64,000 bases of DNA, from NCBI RefSeq assembly GCF_029531655.1, contig NZ_JANRMI010000002.1, positions 124,001 through 188,000 on the forward strand, written 5' to 3'. Source of the stretch: Bdellovibrio svalbardensis. GTDB lineage: Bacteria > Bdellovibrionota > Bdellovibrionia > Bdellovibrionales > Bdellovibrionaceae. The notes below the pieces were generated by a model, which made no database searches, was not told where the DNA came from, and saw only the letters and a list, made by a program, of their open reading frames with translations. Positions 33,888 to 43,700 of the stretch are shown in pieces. Positions within the stretch are counted from its first letter, which is position 1; the number at the start of each line of letters is the position of its first letter. A program made the position numbers and the translations under genes.

Positions 33888-34397
33888 TTGAGCTTTCTTC
33901 AAAGCTTCCAAGATCACCAGTTCGCGCTCGATGCGATAGAATAAGATCTTCTCTTCCAAGCCATCGCTTTCAATAGGTTCCGGGTCCGAGAAGAAGTCGC
34001 GCAGGATTTCCATTTTCTTATCAATCGTCACACGAGTTGACTCACGTCCTTCCGCCGTTCCCTTGGCAAAAGTGAAAGTCAGCTTGTAACGAATACCGCT
34101 GGAAGGTGGCTTCGTGGTCCCAGGTGGCAACCAGCCGTCGACGCCCTTGATGTACTCTGTTTCGATAATGCCCGTGTCTTGATTTTCTTGAGCGATCGGA
34201 TATTTGATCACGGCATGGGCTGCGCGCCAAACATTGTCGTAAGGGGCGAAGAACAATTTCTGTTTGTTGATTTTTGCCATGCTGGCATGAGCGGAGGGTC
34301 TTTTATCAAAAAGGCTGCAACCCAATAGGGTGCAGCCTGTGATGATCACAAAAATTAGAACGATACGCTTAGTAAGAAATTGAGCTGTGTGTGACAT
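33885..34397 (-). CDS. Putative small lipoprotein
   Basis: A 170-residue protein with a membrane-type leader and a lipobox (TLLGC), so probably lipid-anchored. The body is mixed alpha/beta (YDNVWRAAHAVIKYPIAQEN), ending in a charged helix. The pattern resembles small lipoproteins with a DUF3576- or BamC-like fold, but I cannot place it in a family. The ATG at 34397 lies inside the end of the preceding lipoprotein gene (29-bp overlap), implying coupling; an in-frame TTG at 34412 is a less likely start. The two lipoproteins probably form one operon and may work together. Confidence 0.7.
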   Translation of the reverse strand: MSHTAQFLTKRIVLIFVIITGCTLLGCSLFDKRPSAHASMAKINKQKLFFAPYDNVWRAAHAVIKYPIAQENQDTGIIETEYIKGVDGWLPPGTTKPPSSGIRYKLTFTFAKGTAEGRESTRVTIDKKMEILRDFFSDPEPIESDGLEEKILFYRIERELVILEALKKAQ

Positions 34398-35826
34398 GTG
34401 TTGCGGCTTCAATCATAGCTGGACCAAGCTGCGCTTGTGAAGCAGTTTGTGAGCCAATGAAGCTGACTTCCCAACGCTTCTGGTTAGCTTTTGGGCCATT
34501 TCCTTTAGATTGAACTGGCCAGTTCGGAAGCTTCATGTTCGTCACCCATTTAGAAGCATACACTTCCCACTCTGGATTCATGATTTTCACTTTCGCCGGA
34601 CCTTGCTGAACTTCGATCTGAGACGAGATCACAGAGTAAGTCGCAATCGGGTTTACGCCATCAATAGAGTTAAACTGCGGGAAAACCACTTCGTTCGGTC
34701 CGATCAAAGAAGGATCGTTGATCAAAGGAAGCATTTTCGGCGCCGTTTGTGCTGCGAAAGGAAGCAAAGTCGCGCTCATACGGTCGTTGCTGGCTTTCAA
34801 ATCCGCAGTTCTTTTAACCACTGACAAGACAAGTTGATCAGCATTAGCCAAAGTTCCTAGCTCTTGTTTCTTTCCAGACGCGACACTTTTGATATCCGTC
34901 GGGATCATGTAGCCAGATTGGTTGGCCACGCCCACCGCAATAAACATCTCATCGCCACGCACTGAAGGGGCAATAACAGTTTTCTTGTCAGTGAAGTTCA
35001 ACTCTGTCGAAGGGATGTTCAATTGTGAACTTCCGTTTTGCACATTCAAATCACGAACGCCGCCGCCAGAGATCTTGAACATATTGATAAGCTCATAGAA
35101 CTCTTTCCCGCCGCGCATTGCATCGACTGTATCTCTGAACGGGAATCTGCCGCGGATAGAAACCAAGCGGTTGACGCCTTTTTGACCGAAGTAAGTGCGG
35201 TACAAAGGTTTATCCAGGTTGATTGTGAAGAAAGAGTATTTCTCCCACTGTTTAGGGATCGAGATGTTTGACGGAACAGAGATGTCCTGACCCATTGCCG
35301 AGATCGTGTCGTTCTGCGGGCTGATCACGTTGTTCAAATCAAAGCTCAAAAGATCCAGCTTCGTGAATGCTGACATCACCAAGCCGAAGTCGATTTGGTC
35401 ATCGCCATTTTTTACCGGCAAATCTTGGGAAGCACCTTTCACTTCATACTGAGTCGTGCCGTTTTTCACGGGACGCAAAGTGATAGTCATATTGCCCGGC
35501 ATTTGCGCCATATAAGTAGAGCGGATAAAGCCCGCGGCTTGCACCGTCACTGAAGCGGGTTGATTCCAAGCTGCAGGGATTGTGATCTGTCCTGCTGAAT
35601 TTGTAGTCAAAAAATTCCCAGCAAACGGGGAGTTCAAAGCATCGCCGATAAGGATCTGAGCATTCGCGATTGGCTGGTCATCAATAGTCTTGATCGTGAT
35701 GACATTGGACTGAATCGTCCAAAAAGCCTCAGCATTGTCAGTAGCTTGCTGTGAGTGTTGTTTATTGTGCTCACTACATCCGAGTAGGAGGGCAGGAACC
35801 ATGGCTGCCATAAGTAGATGTTTCAT
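34369..35826 (-). CDS. Lipoprotein with carboxypeptidase-regulatory-like domain
   Basis: A 485-residue lipoprotein. The start at 35826 (AAGGGA upstream) begins a leader ending at the lipobox ALLLGC. Residues about 45-125 form a carboxypeptidase-D regulatory (Ig-like) fold: TIKTIDDQPIANAQILIGDA, then QPASVTVQAAGFIRSTYMA and ITLRP. The remaining 350 residues are beta-rich with no recognised domain. It is cotranscribed with the following small lipoprotein gene. The location is probably outer membrane; the function is unknown. The gap upstream to the tRNA (35827-36039) holds promoter sequence only. Confidence 0.75.
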   Translation of the reverse strand: MKHLLMAAMVPALLLGCSEHNKQHSQQATDNAEAFWTIQSNVITIKTIDDQPIANAQILIGDALNSPFAGNFLTTNSAGQITIPAAWNQPASVTVQAAGFIRSTYMAQMPGNMTITLRPVKNGTTQYEVKGASQDLPVKNGDDQIDFGLVMSAFTKLDLLSFDLNNVISPQNDTISAMGQDISVPSNISIPKQWEKYSFFTINLDKPLYRTYFGQKGVNRLVSIRGRFPFRDTVDAMRGGKEFYELINMFKISGGGVRDLNVQNGSSQLNIPSTELNFTDKKTVIAPSVRGDEMFIAVGVANQSGYMIPTDIKSVASGKKQELGTLANADQLVLSVVKRTADLKASNDRMSATLLPFAAQTAPKMLPLINDPSLIGPNEVVFPQFNSIDGVNPIATYSVISSQIEVQQGPAKVKIMNPEWEVYASKWVTNMKLPNWPVQSKGNGPKANQKRWEVSFIGSQTASQAQLGPAMIEAATHVTHSSISY

Positions 35827-35952
35827 TAGAATCCCTTTCCGTGGTTTTCTTACTAGAACTGTTATTCCAGTTTGATAAAGGGAGGCCGTCAATACCAAAG
35901 CCGAGGGGCTCTAATCTTTTGTATTTTTCTTCGACCGACGCAGAGCGCATGA

Positions 35953-35980
35953 TTGACTTAAGGACGCAATATCATTAAAA
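35953..35980 (+). promoter_or_regulatory. Possible tRNA promoter
   Basis: TTGACT (35953-35958) and TTAAAA (35975-35980) are 16 bp apart, 59 bp upstream of the tRNA-Met gene. The -10 match is weak. Confidence 0.25.
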
Positions 35981-36039
35981 ATCGCAGTTCACGTTTCGAA
36001 GAGTTTCTGTACTTACTTGTTCTTCGACGCGTCATGGAT

Positions 36040-36116
<77 letters not shown>

Positions 36117-36266
36117 ATTTTCTCTAATTATCCAATAAAATCAAATAGTTAGAGTTGACGACCACCTACCCACGGGTAGGCGGTGTAGTCATTCCTCATT
36201 ACGTTTGAGTTGAATCTGGCATCAGATTTTGCAAACTAGCTCCCAAGTAAGCCTTGGGAGGCGATT

Positions 36267-37412
36267 TTGGGTTCCTATTATCTCAAAAAAATTAAAGAGA
36301 GCGGTTGGACTTTGTACAAGCAGGAGTACAAAGACGGAAAGCGTTCGCAAGAGCGAGTGCCAGTGCTTGCTTATCTTGATCTTGGGATCTCTCCCGCGTG
36401 GCCGTACATCAAAGCCAGTGAAGCAGTCAAAAATCTAAACAAGTCTAATTCTGTTGAAAAAGAAAAGATCAGAAATGCAGCGAAGCGTGCCGTTGAGTAC
36501 GTTTCATTAAATGAAGATCTCTTTCCTTCAGAACTCATGTCTAAATTTAAAGAAAAGTTAGAAGAAGAAAATTTTGGTTCCGATGAGCATTTAAAAAAAC
36601 TCTATTCACACTTTAATTTCATTCAGCAGATGGCCATTGAACTTCGTTTGGATGCTCGTGACTACAAAGGTTCAGCAAAGAAGATCTACAAGTATTTTAT
36701 CCAAAGAAAAATCTCAGTAAATTACTCGGGCCGTATTCTATCATTGGTAAATCGCTGGGGTGCATTTGTTGCGAAAGAAAGAAATCAATTCTTCGAAGAA
36801 GTGCCAGCACCTCGCGGTCGGGAGTTGTCTGCCATTGCCGATGCTCAAAAGACAAAAAGAGGAGTGGAGACTGAGCTAGGGGTCAGAACAGAATCTTTAC
36901 CTTTAACCGTTGAAATTCTTGAAAGTTCGAAAAAGTTTTTGCTACCTGAACACTACAATTGGTTAAAACTATCCGTTTGGTTCGGTCTACGTCCGGAAGA
37001 GGTTGACTTACTAACTGACGAAAGAAGATTTAGACTTGAGATGAGTCTAAAGAGTGGTGTGAAGGTTTTAAATGTTTACCAATCCAAACTACAATCGGTA
37101 GCAGAATCAAAACGTTGGAAGCGCATTCCGATTATCTTTGATGAGCAAGATCAATGTTTGCAGATTATTGTGTCTGGTGAGTTTAGAAGACCTTTACATA
37201 AAACAGTGCGCAAACATTGCGGTAAAGGGATTACTCTTTATGGCGGCCGTAAGGCTTTTGTGGACATGATGCTTGATAAAGGTCAGAAGATCGAAGACAT
37301 TTCTCAGTGGTTGGGGCATACATCGCTGGATACAACCTGGGCACATTATAAAAATAAAGAGATCGTAAACTTCGTTCAGACAGCATCTACTGTTGAAGCT
37401 AGGCAAGCTTAA
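36267..37412 (+). CDS. Tyrosine recombinase / integrase of the island
   Basis: A 381-residue phage-type integrase that presumably inserts and excises the island at the tRNA. It starts at TTG 36267 behind TTGGGAGG. The N-terminus (SYYLKKIKESGWTLYKQEYK) resembles arm-site-binding domains, the middle is the core-binding helical domain, and the catalytic domain contains Arg242 (FGLRPEEVD), box II as LYGGRKAFVDMML with Arg328, His351 (LGHTSL) and the nucleophile Tyr361 (TWAHYK). The usual His of the HxxR box is Tyr325. A second, decayed relative of this gene lies at 39807-39998. Confidence 0.9.
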   Translation: MGSYYLKKIKESGWTLYKQEYKDGKRSQERVPVLAYLDLGISPAWPYIKASEAVKNLNKSNSVEKEKIRNAAKRAVEYVSLNEDLFPSELMSKFKEKLEEENFGSDEHLKKLYSHFNFIQQMAIELRLDARDYKGSAKKIYKYFIQRKISVNYSGRILSLVNRWGAFVAKERNQFFEEVPAPRGRELSAIADAQKTKRGVETELGVRTESLPLTVEILESSKKFLLPEHYNWLKLSVWFGLRPEEVDLLTDERRFRLEMSLKSGVKVLNVYQSKLQSVAESKRWKRIPIIFDEQDQCLQIIVSGEFRRPLHKTVRKHCGKGITLYGGRKAFVDMMLDKGQKIEDISQWLGHTSLDTTWAHYKNKEIVNFVQTASTVEARQA

Positions 37413-37446
37413 CCTCATTCGTTCCTCCATCGTCAAATTCCCTGTA

Positions 37447-37500
37447 GCAGGTGCGCTGCGACCACCTGCGGCCCGCTCTACATATGCCCGCAGGGCATAT
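37447..37500. repeat. Two perfect hairpins downstream of the integrase gene
   Basis: GCAGGTG/CACCTGC (37447-37469, nine-base loop) and ATATGCCC-GCA-GGGCATAT (37482-37500) lie 35-90 bp after the integrase stop. They may end integrase transcription or be part of the structured non-coding stretch 37413-37927, where no gene was seen. Confidence 0.7.
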
Positions 37501-37593
37501 CGCCAACCATTTTGTATTCCTCTGTTGTCACCCTAGAGGGCACCCTGCGGAATGGTGTATGGGGGAGGGGGCGTTCTTATAAAAGCTCACTGA

Positions 37594-37706
37594 TTTCACC
37601 TGCCTGGCGGCAGGCCTCCGTTCCGAGCACAGTTAACTACCCCCACTCTACGAGCGGAGGTAGTTAACTGTGCTCTCCACTACGGCCTGCCACCAGACAG
37701 GTGAAA
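37594..37706. repeat. 113-bp imperfect inverted repeat with 48-bp arms
   Basis: The left arm 37594-37641 (TTTCACCTGCCTGGCGGCAG...) and right arm 37659-37706 are inverted copies. They match at both ends (TTTCACCTG, and AGCACAGTTAACTACC) with a central block of mismatches, around a 17-base loop. The two single-base differences in the outer part are C to T, which leave G-U pairs in an RNA read from the minus strand. It lies in the non-coding part of the island. Confidence 0.85.
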
Positions 37707-37927
37707 AAGATGATTCTGTGGTTTTAATGAAATGGATTGATGCTCTGTTTAAGAAGGAGTTCATCTAATACATTAGTTCGGGAAATGGGAACCCCGATGT
37801 CCCTGCGGGCCATGGAAGAGGGGGTGGGGAGGTTGGTGAAAGGGGGCAATATGATAGGGTTATTACAAATCCGAAAGTTGTTTATAAAGGGCTAAGTCAT
37901 AAAGATAACCAACCGAAAATATACAAT

Positions 37928-38557
37928 ATGATAATCAAAAGAAAAGCGGCGCAAATATTCGTTTTGTTCATGCCAATTGCGGCATGTTTTACTTTACTTG
38001 TAGGCCTGTCGGCTTGCCAAAAACCAAAGGAAACCTCTTCTACCTGCGACGTTAAGAAGCATATCGAAGATAATTGGGCTACGGCATGCAATATTAGTTT
38101 GTACACAATTGGTGGGGTACCTATTGAGTGGAGTCAAATAAGTTTAATTTACTCATCGAGCAATGTTGTTGAAACGGTGAATAAATATAATAACTCGACC
38201 TGTACAGGGACGCCGCAGAAAACTATTACAGTAAATGCTCAGTATCAGTTGGGTAGCGAGACAAATGTATCTACGACCTCCTTTACTCAAATCGACTTCA
38301 CGCTGACATCGGTCACTGAGACGCCGTCTACCGGTAGTAGTTTTCCAGCGAGCGGCACCGTTTTCAAAAGACTCGTTGCTGTAGGTAACTCTGCGGATCC
38401 CAATAGTAGCAGCCCGGTGAAAATCGCCAATTGTATTGGGGACGCCACCAATGTCATGACTTTTAATGGGACGTACGATGCAGATTCTTTAATCACTAGT
38501 GGTAATACGGGTGCTTATCCTACCACCGACGCAGGATATTGGTTTGTAAAATACTAA
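37928..38557 (+). CDS. Putative lipoprotein carried by the island
   Basis: A 209-residue protein with a leader of hydrophobic residues ending in the lipobox LSAC, followed by a Thr/Ser-rich beta-type sequence (NTSVSTTSFTQIDFTLT-like region, GTVFKRLVAVGNSADPNSSS). Three Cys residues beyond the lipobox could form disulfides. There are no recognised domains. The weak ribosome-binding site (ACCGAAAATATACAAT) and AT-rich upstream region differ from chromosomal neighbours. A surface protein carried as island cargo is likely; the function is unknown. Confidence 0.7.
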   Translation: MIIKRKAAQIFVLFMPIAACFTLLVGLSACQKPKETSSTCDVKKHIEDNWATACNISLYTIGGVPIEWSQISLIYSSSNVVETVNKYNNSTCTGTPQKTITVNAQYQLGSETNVSTTSFTQIDFTLTSVTETPSTGSSFPASGTVFKRLVAVGNSADPNSSSPVKIANCIGDATNVMTFNGTYDADSLITSGNTGAYPTTDAGYWFVKY

Positions 38558-38663
38558 TAATGCCTAAGAAATGATTTTTTACTTCGATGATATAACGACA
38601 GAACAAAAAAGCTATCCACCAAGCCCGTTCAGGAATGAAGGGGCTTGTAAATTTCAATGATCG

Positions 38664-39059
38664 TCAGCCGATTCTTCCGCTTAATTCCACATAAACCGCG
38701 TCCGCCAGAGCGAGACTTCGAGTTACAGTTTCATTGTCGATCACAACATCCAAGCCTTGAGCATCAGGGTAACGAATTGCTACGGCGTACTTAGAGAGGA
38801 TTTTTGAGGAATCCAAAAGTTGTGCAAGTCCGGCATCAATCTTTGCCACTAGCAATAATAGCTCGCCAATATCATGAGTTTTTCCAAAGGGCTCTTTATG
38901 GAAAGTAAGAAAGGCTTTGATGGACTTCTCTACAGACTGTTGGCAATGAAAAACAATTTCATCGAAGAACTGCTCCTCTAGGGTGAGTGCCGCTTTAGAG
39001 AAGCGTAAATCACGTCCTGCCTTCTTAAGCCAGAGATCTACCATCTTTGACTTAGCCAA
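38664..39059 (-). CDS. HEPN-domain protein (toxin of an MNT/HEPN pair)
   Basis: A 131-residue all-helical protein of the HEPN nucleotide-binding superfamily. The N-terminus LWLKKAGRDLRFSKAAL and the block FHCQQSVEKSIKAFLTFH are typical of HEPN proteins paired with minimal nucleotidyltransferases; KTHDIGELL and the RYPD motif follow. In such pairs the HEPN partner is usually an RNase toxin. Its start overlaps the MNT gene end by eight bases, so translation is coupled. It is island cargo and may stabilise the island or act against phage. Confidence 0.88.
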   Translation of the reverse strand: MAKSKMVDLWLKKAGRDLRFSKAALTLEEQFFDEIVFHCQQSVEKSIKAFLTFHKEPFGKTHDIGELLLLVAKIDAGLAQLLDSSKILSKYAVAIRYPDAQGLDVVIDNETVTRSLALADAVYVELSGRIG

Positions 39060-39372
39060 GATCTAACTCCAGGCCTTCGCGTGAGGCAACCTCGGGGATA
39101 GAGCTGAACTCATCCTTCCAGTCGTTAAACTCTTGTTCCGAATAAAAAAAGACATCGGCAGTTACGCCGAGTGGATAGAGAAGATCCGATGCTCGCTGCA
39201 TTCTTTCAACTTTAGGAAGGGATGAAGAAGCGCCGATTAAGACCAAATCGTAATCGCTGGCAGCGTGATTGTCTCCACGCGCTCGCGATCCAAAAAGTAA
39301 GATCCTTTTTGGGTGGAATTCCTTCGTCAGAATTCGAATGATATTTGGGAGTTTTTCGTCAGCGACTGCCAT
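39052..39372 (-). CDS. Minimal nucleotidyltransferase (MNT, antitoxin of an MNT/HEPN pair)
   Basis: A DNA-polymerase-beta-type minimal nucleotidyltransferase. The active-site motif GSRARGDNHAASDYDLVLIG carries the GS pair and the two catalytic Asp residues. The ATG at 39372 gives 106 residues and the usual N-terminus (LPNIIRILTKEFHPKRILLFG); a TTG at 39402 would add ten residues but lacks a ribosome-binding site. In characterised pairs the MNT neutralises HEPN by transferring AMP to it. The gene order is MNT first, then HEPN. Confidence 0.88.
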   Translation of the reverse strand: MAVADEKLPNIIRILTKEFHPKRILLFGSRARGDNHAASDYDLVLIGASSSLPKVERMQRASDLLYPLGVTADVFFYSEQEFNDWKDEFSSIPEVASREGLELDLG

Positions 39373-39667
39373 CTCTAAAAATATAGGACTGTCGCTGCCC
39401 AATAGTCATCAATGTAGACTCTTGACGCTTGTGGCAATTAGGCTTACGCAGAAAAATGTCCGAGCATCGTTATCCCAAGCAAAATATCGCCTTTCCAAGG
39501 TCTGAACAGAATTTGCTTATATGTCGTGTAGGCGGTTGTGATGTGTCCAAAGATGTCTTTTCACTTCAAACGTCAATTTTCATGATAACTACACCACACT
39601 TAAAATAGCGATATTTCTAGGCATTTTGAATCTGCAAGAAATTTATTTGTGTAGGTGGTGCGTTAAT

Positions 39668-39682
39668 GCCTCTCACTACCAA
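39668..39682. repeat. Right attachment site (attR), 15-bp direct repeat
   Basis: An exact second copy of gcctctcactaccaa. Bases further left (TAGGTGGTGCGTTAAT) weakly resemble the tRNA T-arm, as expected for an element-borne att region. Confidence 0.85.
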
Positions 39683-39689
39683 ATTTTTA

Positions 39690-39718
39690 AAAACCCGCTT
39701 CTGGCGGGTTTTTTTTTG
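39690..39718 (+). terminator. Terminator right of attR, probably the displaced tRNA terminator
   Basis: AACCCGC pairs with GCGGGTT around a five-base loop, followed by a run of Ts. It begins eight bases after the right repeat of the tRNA end. Before insertion this would have been the terminator right behind the tRNA gene. Confidence 0.85.
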
Positions 39719-39806
39719 TCCGGAATTCAATTACTTAGAAAAATGATGTTTTTAATGGGCTCGGCGAGATGCCGATTGCGAGGTTCTTCTCCAAAGGTTG
39801 GGGTAG

Positions 39807-39998
39807 CAAGGTAGCAAAAACTCTGTCGATATGATGATGGAGAAAGGCCAAAAGCTTGAGGATGTTTTGCTCTGGCTTGGCCAGGCTTCGATTGAGACCA
39901 TCTGGTCACGCAATAAAGATAAAGATCACGTTAAGTTTGTTGAAACTTCGGAGACAAAGCGAACGAAGGTCAAAAGCGTAAGTAAGCGAAGGTTTTAA
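39807..39998 (+). pseudogene. C-terminal remnant of a second tyrosine recombinase
   Basis: The frame ending at TAA 39996-39998 encodes SVDMMMEKGQKLEDVLLWLG and IWSRNKDKDHVKFVET. This aligns with the last 60 residues of the island integrase (FVDMMLDKGQKIEDISQWLG, TWAHYKNKEIVNFVQT). In-frame it is open only from 39807, after a TAG. The catalytic His of LGH is Gln and the nucleophile Tyr is Asn, so it is inactive. It shows that an earlier, related element used the same tRNA site. Confidence 0.8.
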
Positions 39999-39999
39999 G

Positions 40000-40560
40000 A
40001 TGGTGAGCAATAAGTTTGAAGTTAATGATGAAATTGTGGCGATTCAATACACGAAGATGCAGATAGCAAAAGTTCAAATTGAATCAGCAATTGAAATGCT
40101 GTTCGAGGGACACCATCCAGTATCGGTTCATACAGTTGGACAGGCTGGATTTCAGATAGTTAGAGATATTGCTAGAGTAAAAAATCTTGATGTTCTCATG
40201 AAGATTGAGAGAGCTGACAACAAGTTCTGGAGAAAAGCGAATTATGCCTGGTCGTTCTGCAAGCATGCATTGCATGACTCAGAGGATATATTTCCAGGAT
40301 TTAAACAGGAACTTAACGAGCTTTCATTGTTTTGGGCAATACATCTTTATTCTCATCTAGGTGGAAAAGTTACGGCTGCAATGGCGGCCCTTTCTTCATT
40401 AGTAATGACTAAATACCCGGAGATGTGGAACTACTCTAATCCCAACGTGACAAGTGAGATGATAGAGGCGTCAAAAGGACTAACAAGAGCAGAGTTTCTA
40501 GAGGTGGGGAGGCAGATGATAGCATTAGCTAGAGTAAAGCCTGCGTATGCTGAAAATTAG
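40000..40560 (+). CDS. Conserved hypothetical protein of accessory regions
   Basis: A 186-residue, mostly helical protein whose ATG comes one base after the stop of the integrase remnant. The block QIESAIEMLFEGHHPVSVHT followed by GQAGFQIVRDIA resembles a widespread uncharacterised family with a HPVSIHTLA-type motif, to which I cannot assign a function. The middle part carries His and Asp residues (HALHDSEDIFPGF) that could form an active or metal site. The protein has no signal peptide. Placement between an integrase remnant and a restriction enzyme suggests cargo. The following 176 bp hold no gene. Confidence 0.7.
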   Translation: MVSNKFEVNDEIVAIQYTKMQIAKVQIESAIEMLFEGHHPVSVHTVGQAGFQIVRDIARVKNLDVLMKIERADNKFWRKANYAWSFCKHALHDSEDIFPGFKQELNELSLFWAIHLYSHLGGKVTAAMAALSSLVMTKYPEMWNYSNPNVTSEMIEASKGLTRAEFLEVGRQMIALARVKPAYAEN

Positions 40561-40736
40561 TCTTTAATTTGCATAAGAAGCTGGTCTAGCTTTCTTCGGA
40601 TTTTGTAAGTCCACTCTCGTGTTGCGATGGATCATTTTACATCATCAGTCCTTACGACTAGATGTTCGCATTATTCACATTCTGGTCTGCCTGTGGCCAT
40701 TCGTCTTGTGAGAACCTAGACCTACGGGGGACCTAG

Positions 40737-43700
40737 GTGGCAAAAGCATCACAGAGAGAAAGATTTGCAGCAACAGTTGAAAAACTAGTTAGAAAATTTG
40801 ATGCCGACAAAGAATTTTATATGTCGAGTGAATACAACGAATCTCAAGCGCGCCTTGATTTCATTGATCATTTTTTCGTAGCTCTCAATTGGGATCTGTC
40901 GAATAAAGATGGCGTTCCCTATCATAGACGTGATGTTATTGTTGAGCGCGGTGATACTACATCTCGTGTGCGACCAGATTACACTTTTAGATTAAGTGGA
41001 CGAGCGAAGTTCTTCGTTGAAGCTAAGGCTCCAAATCAGCCGCTCGATAATATCTATCATGTCTTCCAAGCTAAGTCTTATGCATGGAGTTCTCCCGATG
41101 CAGATGTTGCAATCTTAACTGACTTTGAAAGACTTAAGGTGTTTGACTGTAGGGCTACTCCAGAAGTCGACAAGCCGAATAAGGGATTAATTAAGGATAT
41201 CAAGTATTCAGACTTCTTGAAGGAAGTTGATTTCCTTTGGCAGTTTTCAAAGGAAAATGTTCAAGCCGGATCGCTATCTAAACTCCTTGTTGATAATGAG
41301 ACTTCCAAAAAGAACAGAGTTAAAGTAGACAAGCAATTCTTAAAATTCCTTATGGAGTGGCGGTTAGATTTTGCTAATCAAATTTGGAAAGGTAATAAAG
41401 GATATGATGAATCCAAATTGGATGAAGTCGTCGATTTGATTGTAAATCGAATTATCTTTTTAAGAGTTGCAGAAGATCGTGAGATCCTTACTCGTCCGAC
41501 ATTGATTTCAATGTCTGCTCATTGGAATGAGACTAAAAAGTACAGTCTTTGGGAGAAAATTCTTTCTCATTTCGAAGACATTAATGATGATCTGAATGGT
41601 ATCTTATTCAAAAAATCAGTTTTGACTGACAAGCTGAGAGTTCCTGATCAGTTACTTTTCGACTTCATTCAAAATCTATATTTTCCAAATAGTCCGTATC
41701 GTTTTGACGAAATTCCAATTGAATTACTTGGCACAATCTATGAGCAATATCTTGGAAAGCAATTTGAGGTTAATGGAAAAAATATCGTACTTGTAGATAA
41801 GCCTGAAGTCAGAAAAGCCGGTGGAGTTTTTTATACTCCGCAAAATGTAGTTGATACGATTGTTCAGAAAACTTTGTCAGAGTTTAGTAAAGGAAAGAAA
41901 TATTCTGAACTCTCGAAGATTTCGATTCTTGATCCAGCCTGTGGGTCGGGTTCATTCTTAATTACGGCATTCTCGAAATTGTTGAATCTTCACTTAGATT
42001 ACCTCATTGCGAATCCAAGTAAGGTTGAGCAAGGTAAATTCTTTCCTGATCTCGTCAAGGATGATCGTGGCGAATGGAAGTTATCTATTGAGAAAAAACG
42101 GGATATTCTTCAAACAAATATTTTTGGTGTAGATATAGATCAACAAGCAATCAACATCTGTGTCATGAGTTTGTACTTAAAGGCATTGGAGGGCGAACAG
42201 AGACTTCCGACCAAAAAATCTTTATTACCAACTCTCGATAAAAATATTAAGTGCGGAAATTCTTTAGTTAGCGGAAATACAAAAGAGCTCAAACAATTGA
42301 TTGGCGAGGATTACGATTCGCGAAAGCCATTTAATTGGGTTTTGAATTTTACAAAGGTGCTAAAGGATAAAAATGGTTTTGACGTAATCATAATGAATCC
42401 ACCCTATGTAAAGATTCAGAAACTTTTGGAAGATGAGACGAATGACGTTAAGTATATTCAAGAGAAATACCGAACGGCTGCAGAAGGATCCGCGGATATT
42501 TATGTGGCATTCATTGAAAAGAGTTTAGAACTTTTGAATCCGTCAGGGCAACTTGGATTGATTTGTCCACATAAGTTCTTTCAGGCGGAGTACGGTCAAC
42601 CACTCAGAGATTTATTGAGTGAGAGCCACTTTTTGAATGAAATAGTATCCTTTGGCGATATCCAAATTTTCGAGAAAGCAAGCACCTACACATGTCTGTT
42701 GTATTGCTCCAAACAGCCTCACGAGGAAATTAAGTTCTCTAGAGTTAAGGATGAGGAAAGCCTTCAGCTTTCACTGACGGCCACATTGGAAAGAAAAGAG
42801 CGCTTTGAAGACAAGACTTTGGTAATCGACTTCGTTAAAGCAAAAGAACTTAGAGAGTCTGCAGAGTGGAATTTTGTAGTTGGCAGTGAGCGAAAGCCTT
42901 TTGATTTGTTATCTTCGCAGCGGGTATTTTTGGGAAGTCTTACTAAAGATATCTACCAGGGAGTCATTACTGGGGCTGATGATGCCTTTATTTTGCAAGG
43001 AAATATCAAAAAGAACTCTAGGACAGCTCTTTTGAGATCGCTTGAGTTGGGTACTGAAGTTGAAGTGGAAACAGATCTCTTGATGCCTGTTATGCAGGGC
43101 TATACGGATGTAAAACACTTCAAAGTGAACAAACCTTCGGCGTACATTATTCTTCCTTATCAACGAAATGAAGCTGGGAAGGCTCTGCTAATTCCAAATC
43201 AAGAAATGAAATCGGATTATCCTCTTACATGGCGCTATCTGAAGGAAAATAAACCGCTTTTAGAAAAAAGAGAAAAAGGAAAATGGGCGGGACCGGATTT
43301 CCATTGTTTCTCGAGAAACCAAAACCTTCTGAGATTTCAAGATCCTAAAATAATGATACCTTATATGGTTGATAAGCTATGCGGATTCTATGATGGAGCT
43401 GAGAAGCGTTATTTCGTAAACGTAACTACGGGTGGCTACGGTCTCGAATTGAATCCTAACTCAGGAGTTAGCTATAACTATATTCTCGGTTTGATTAACA
43501 GTACTGCCATGAACTTTTTTATCAAGAAGATCGGAAGTACTTTTAGGGGCGGATACTTCCCGTGTAGCACTCAATTTCTCAGAAAACTTCCTATAGTCAT
43601 GCCAAGCACCAAGATGGAAAAAGAAATTGTTAAAAAGATTGAAGATCTAGTAGCTGCAATAAATATTCAACTACTAAAAGGGATTCATTTTACAGATGAT

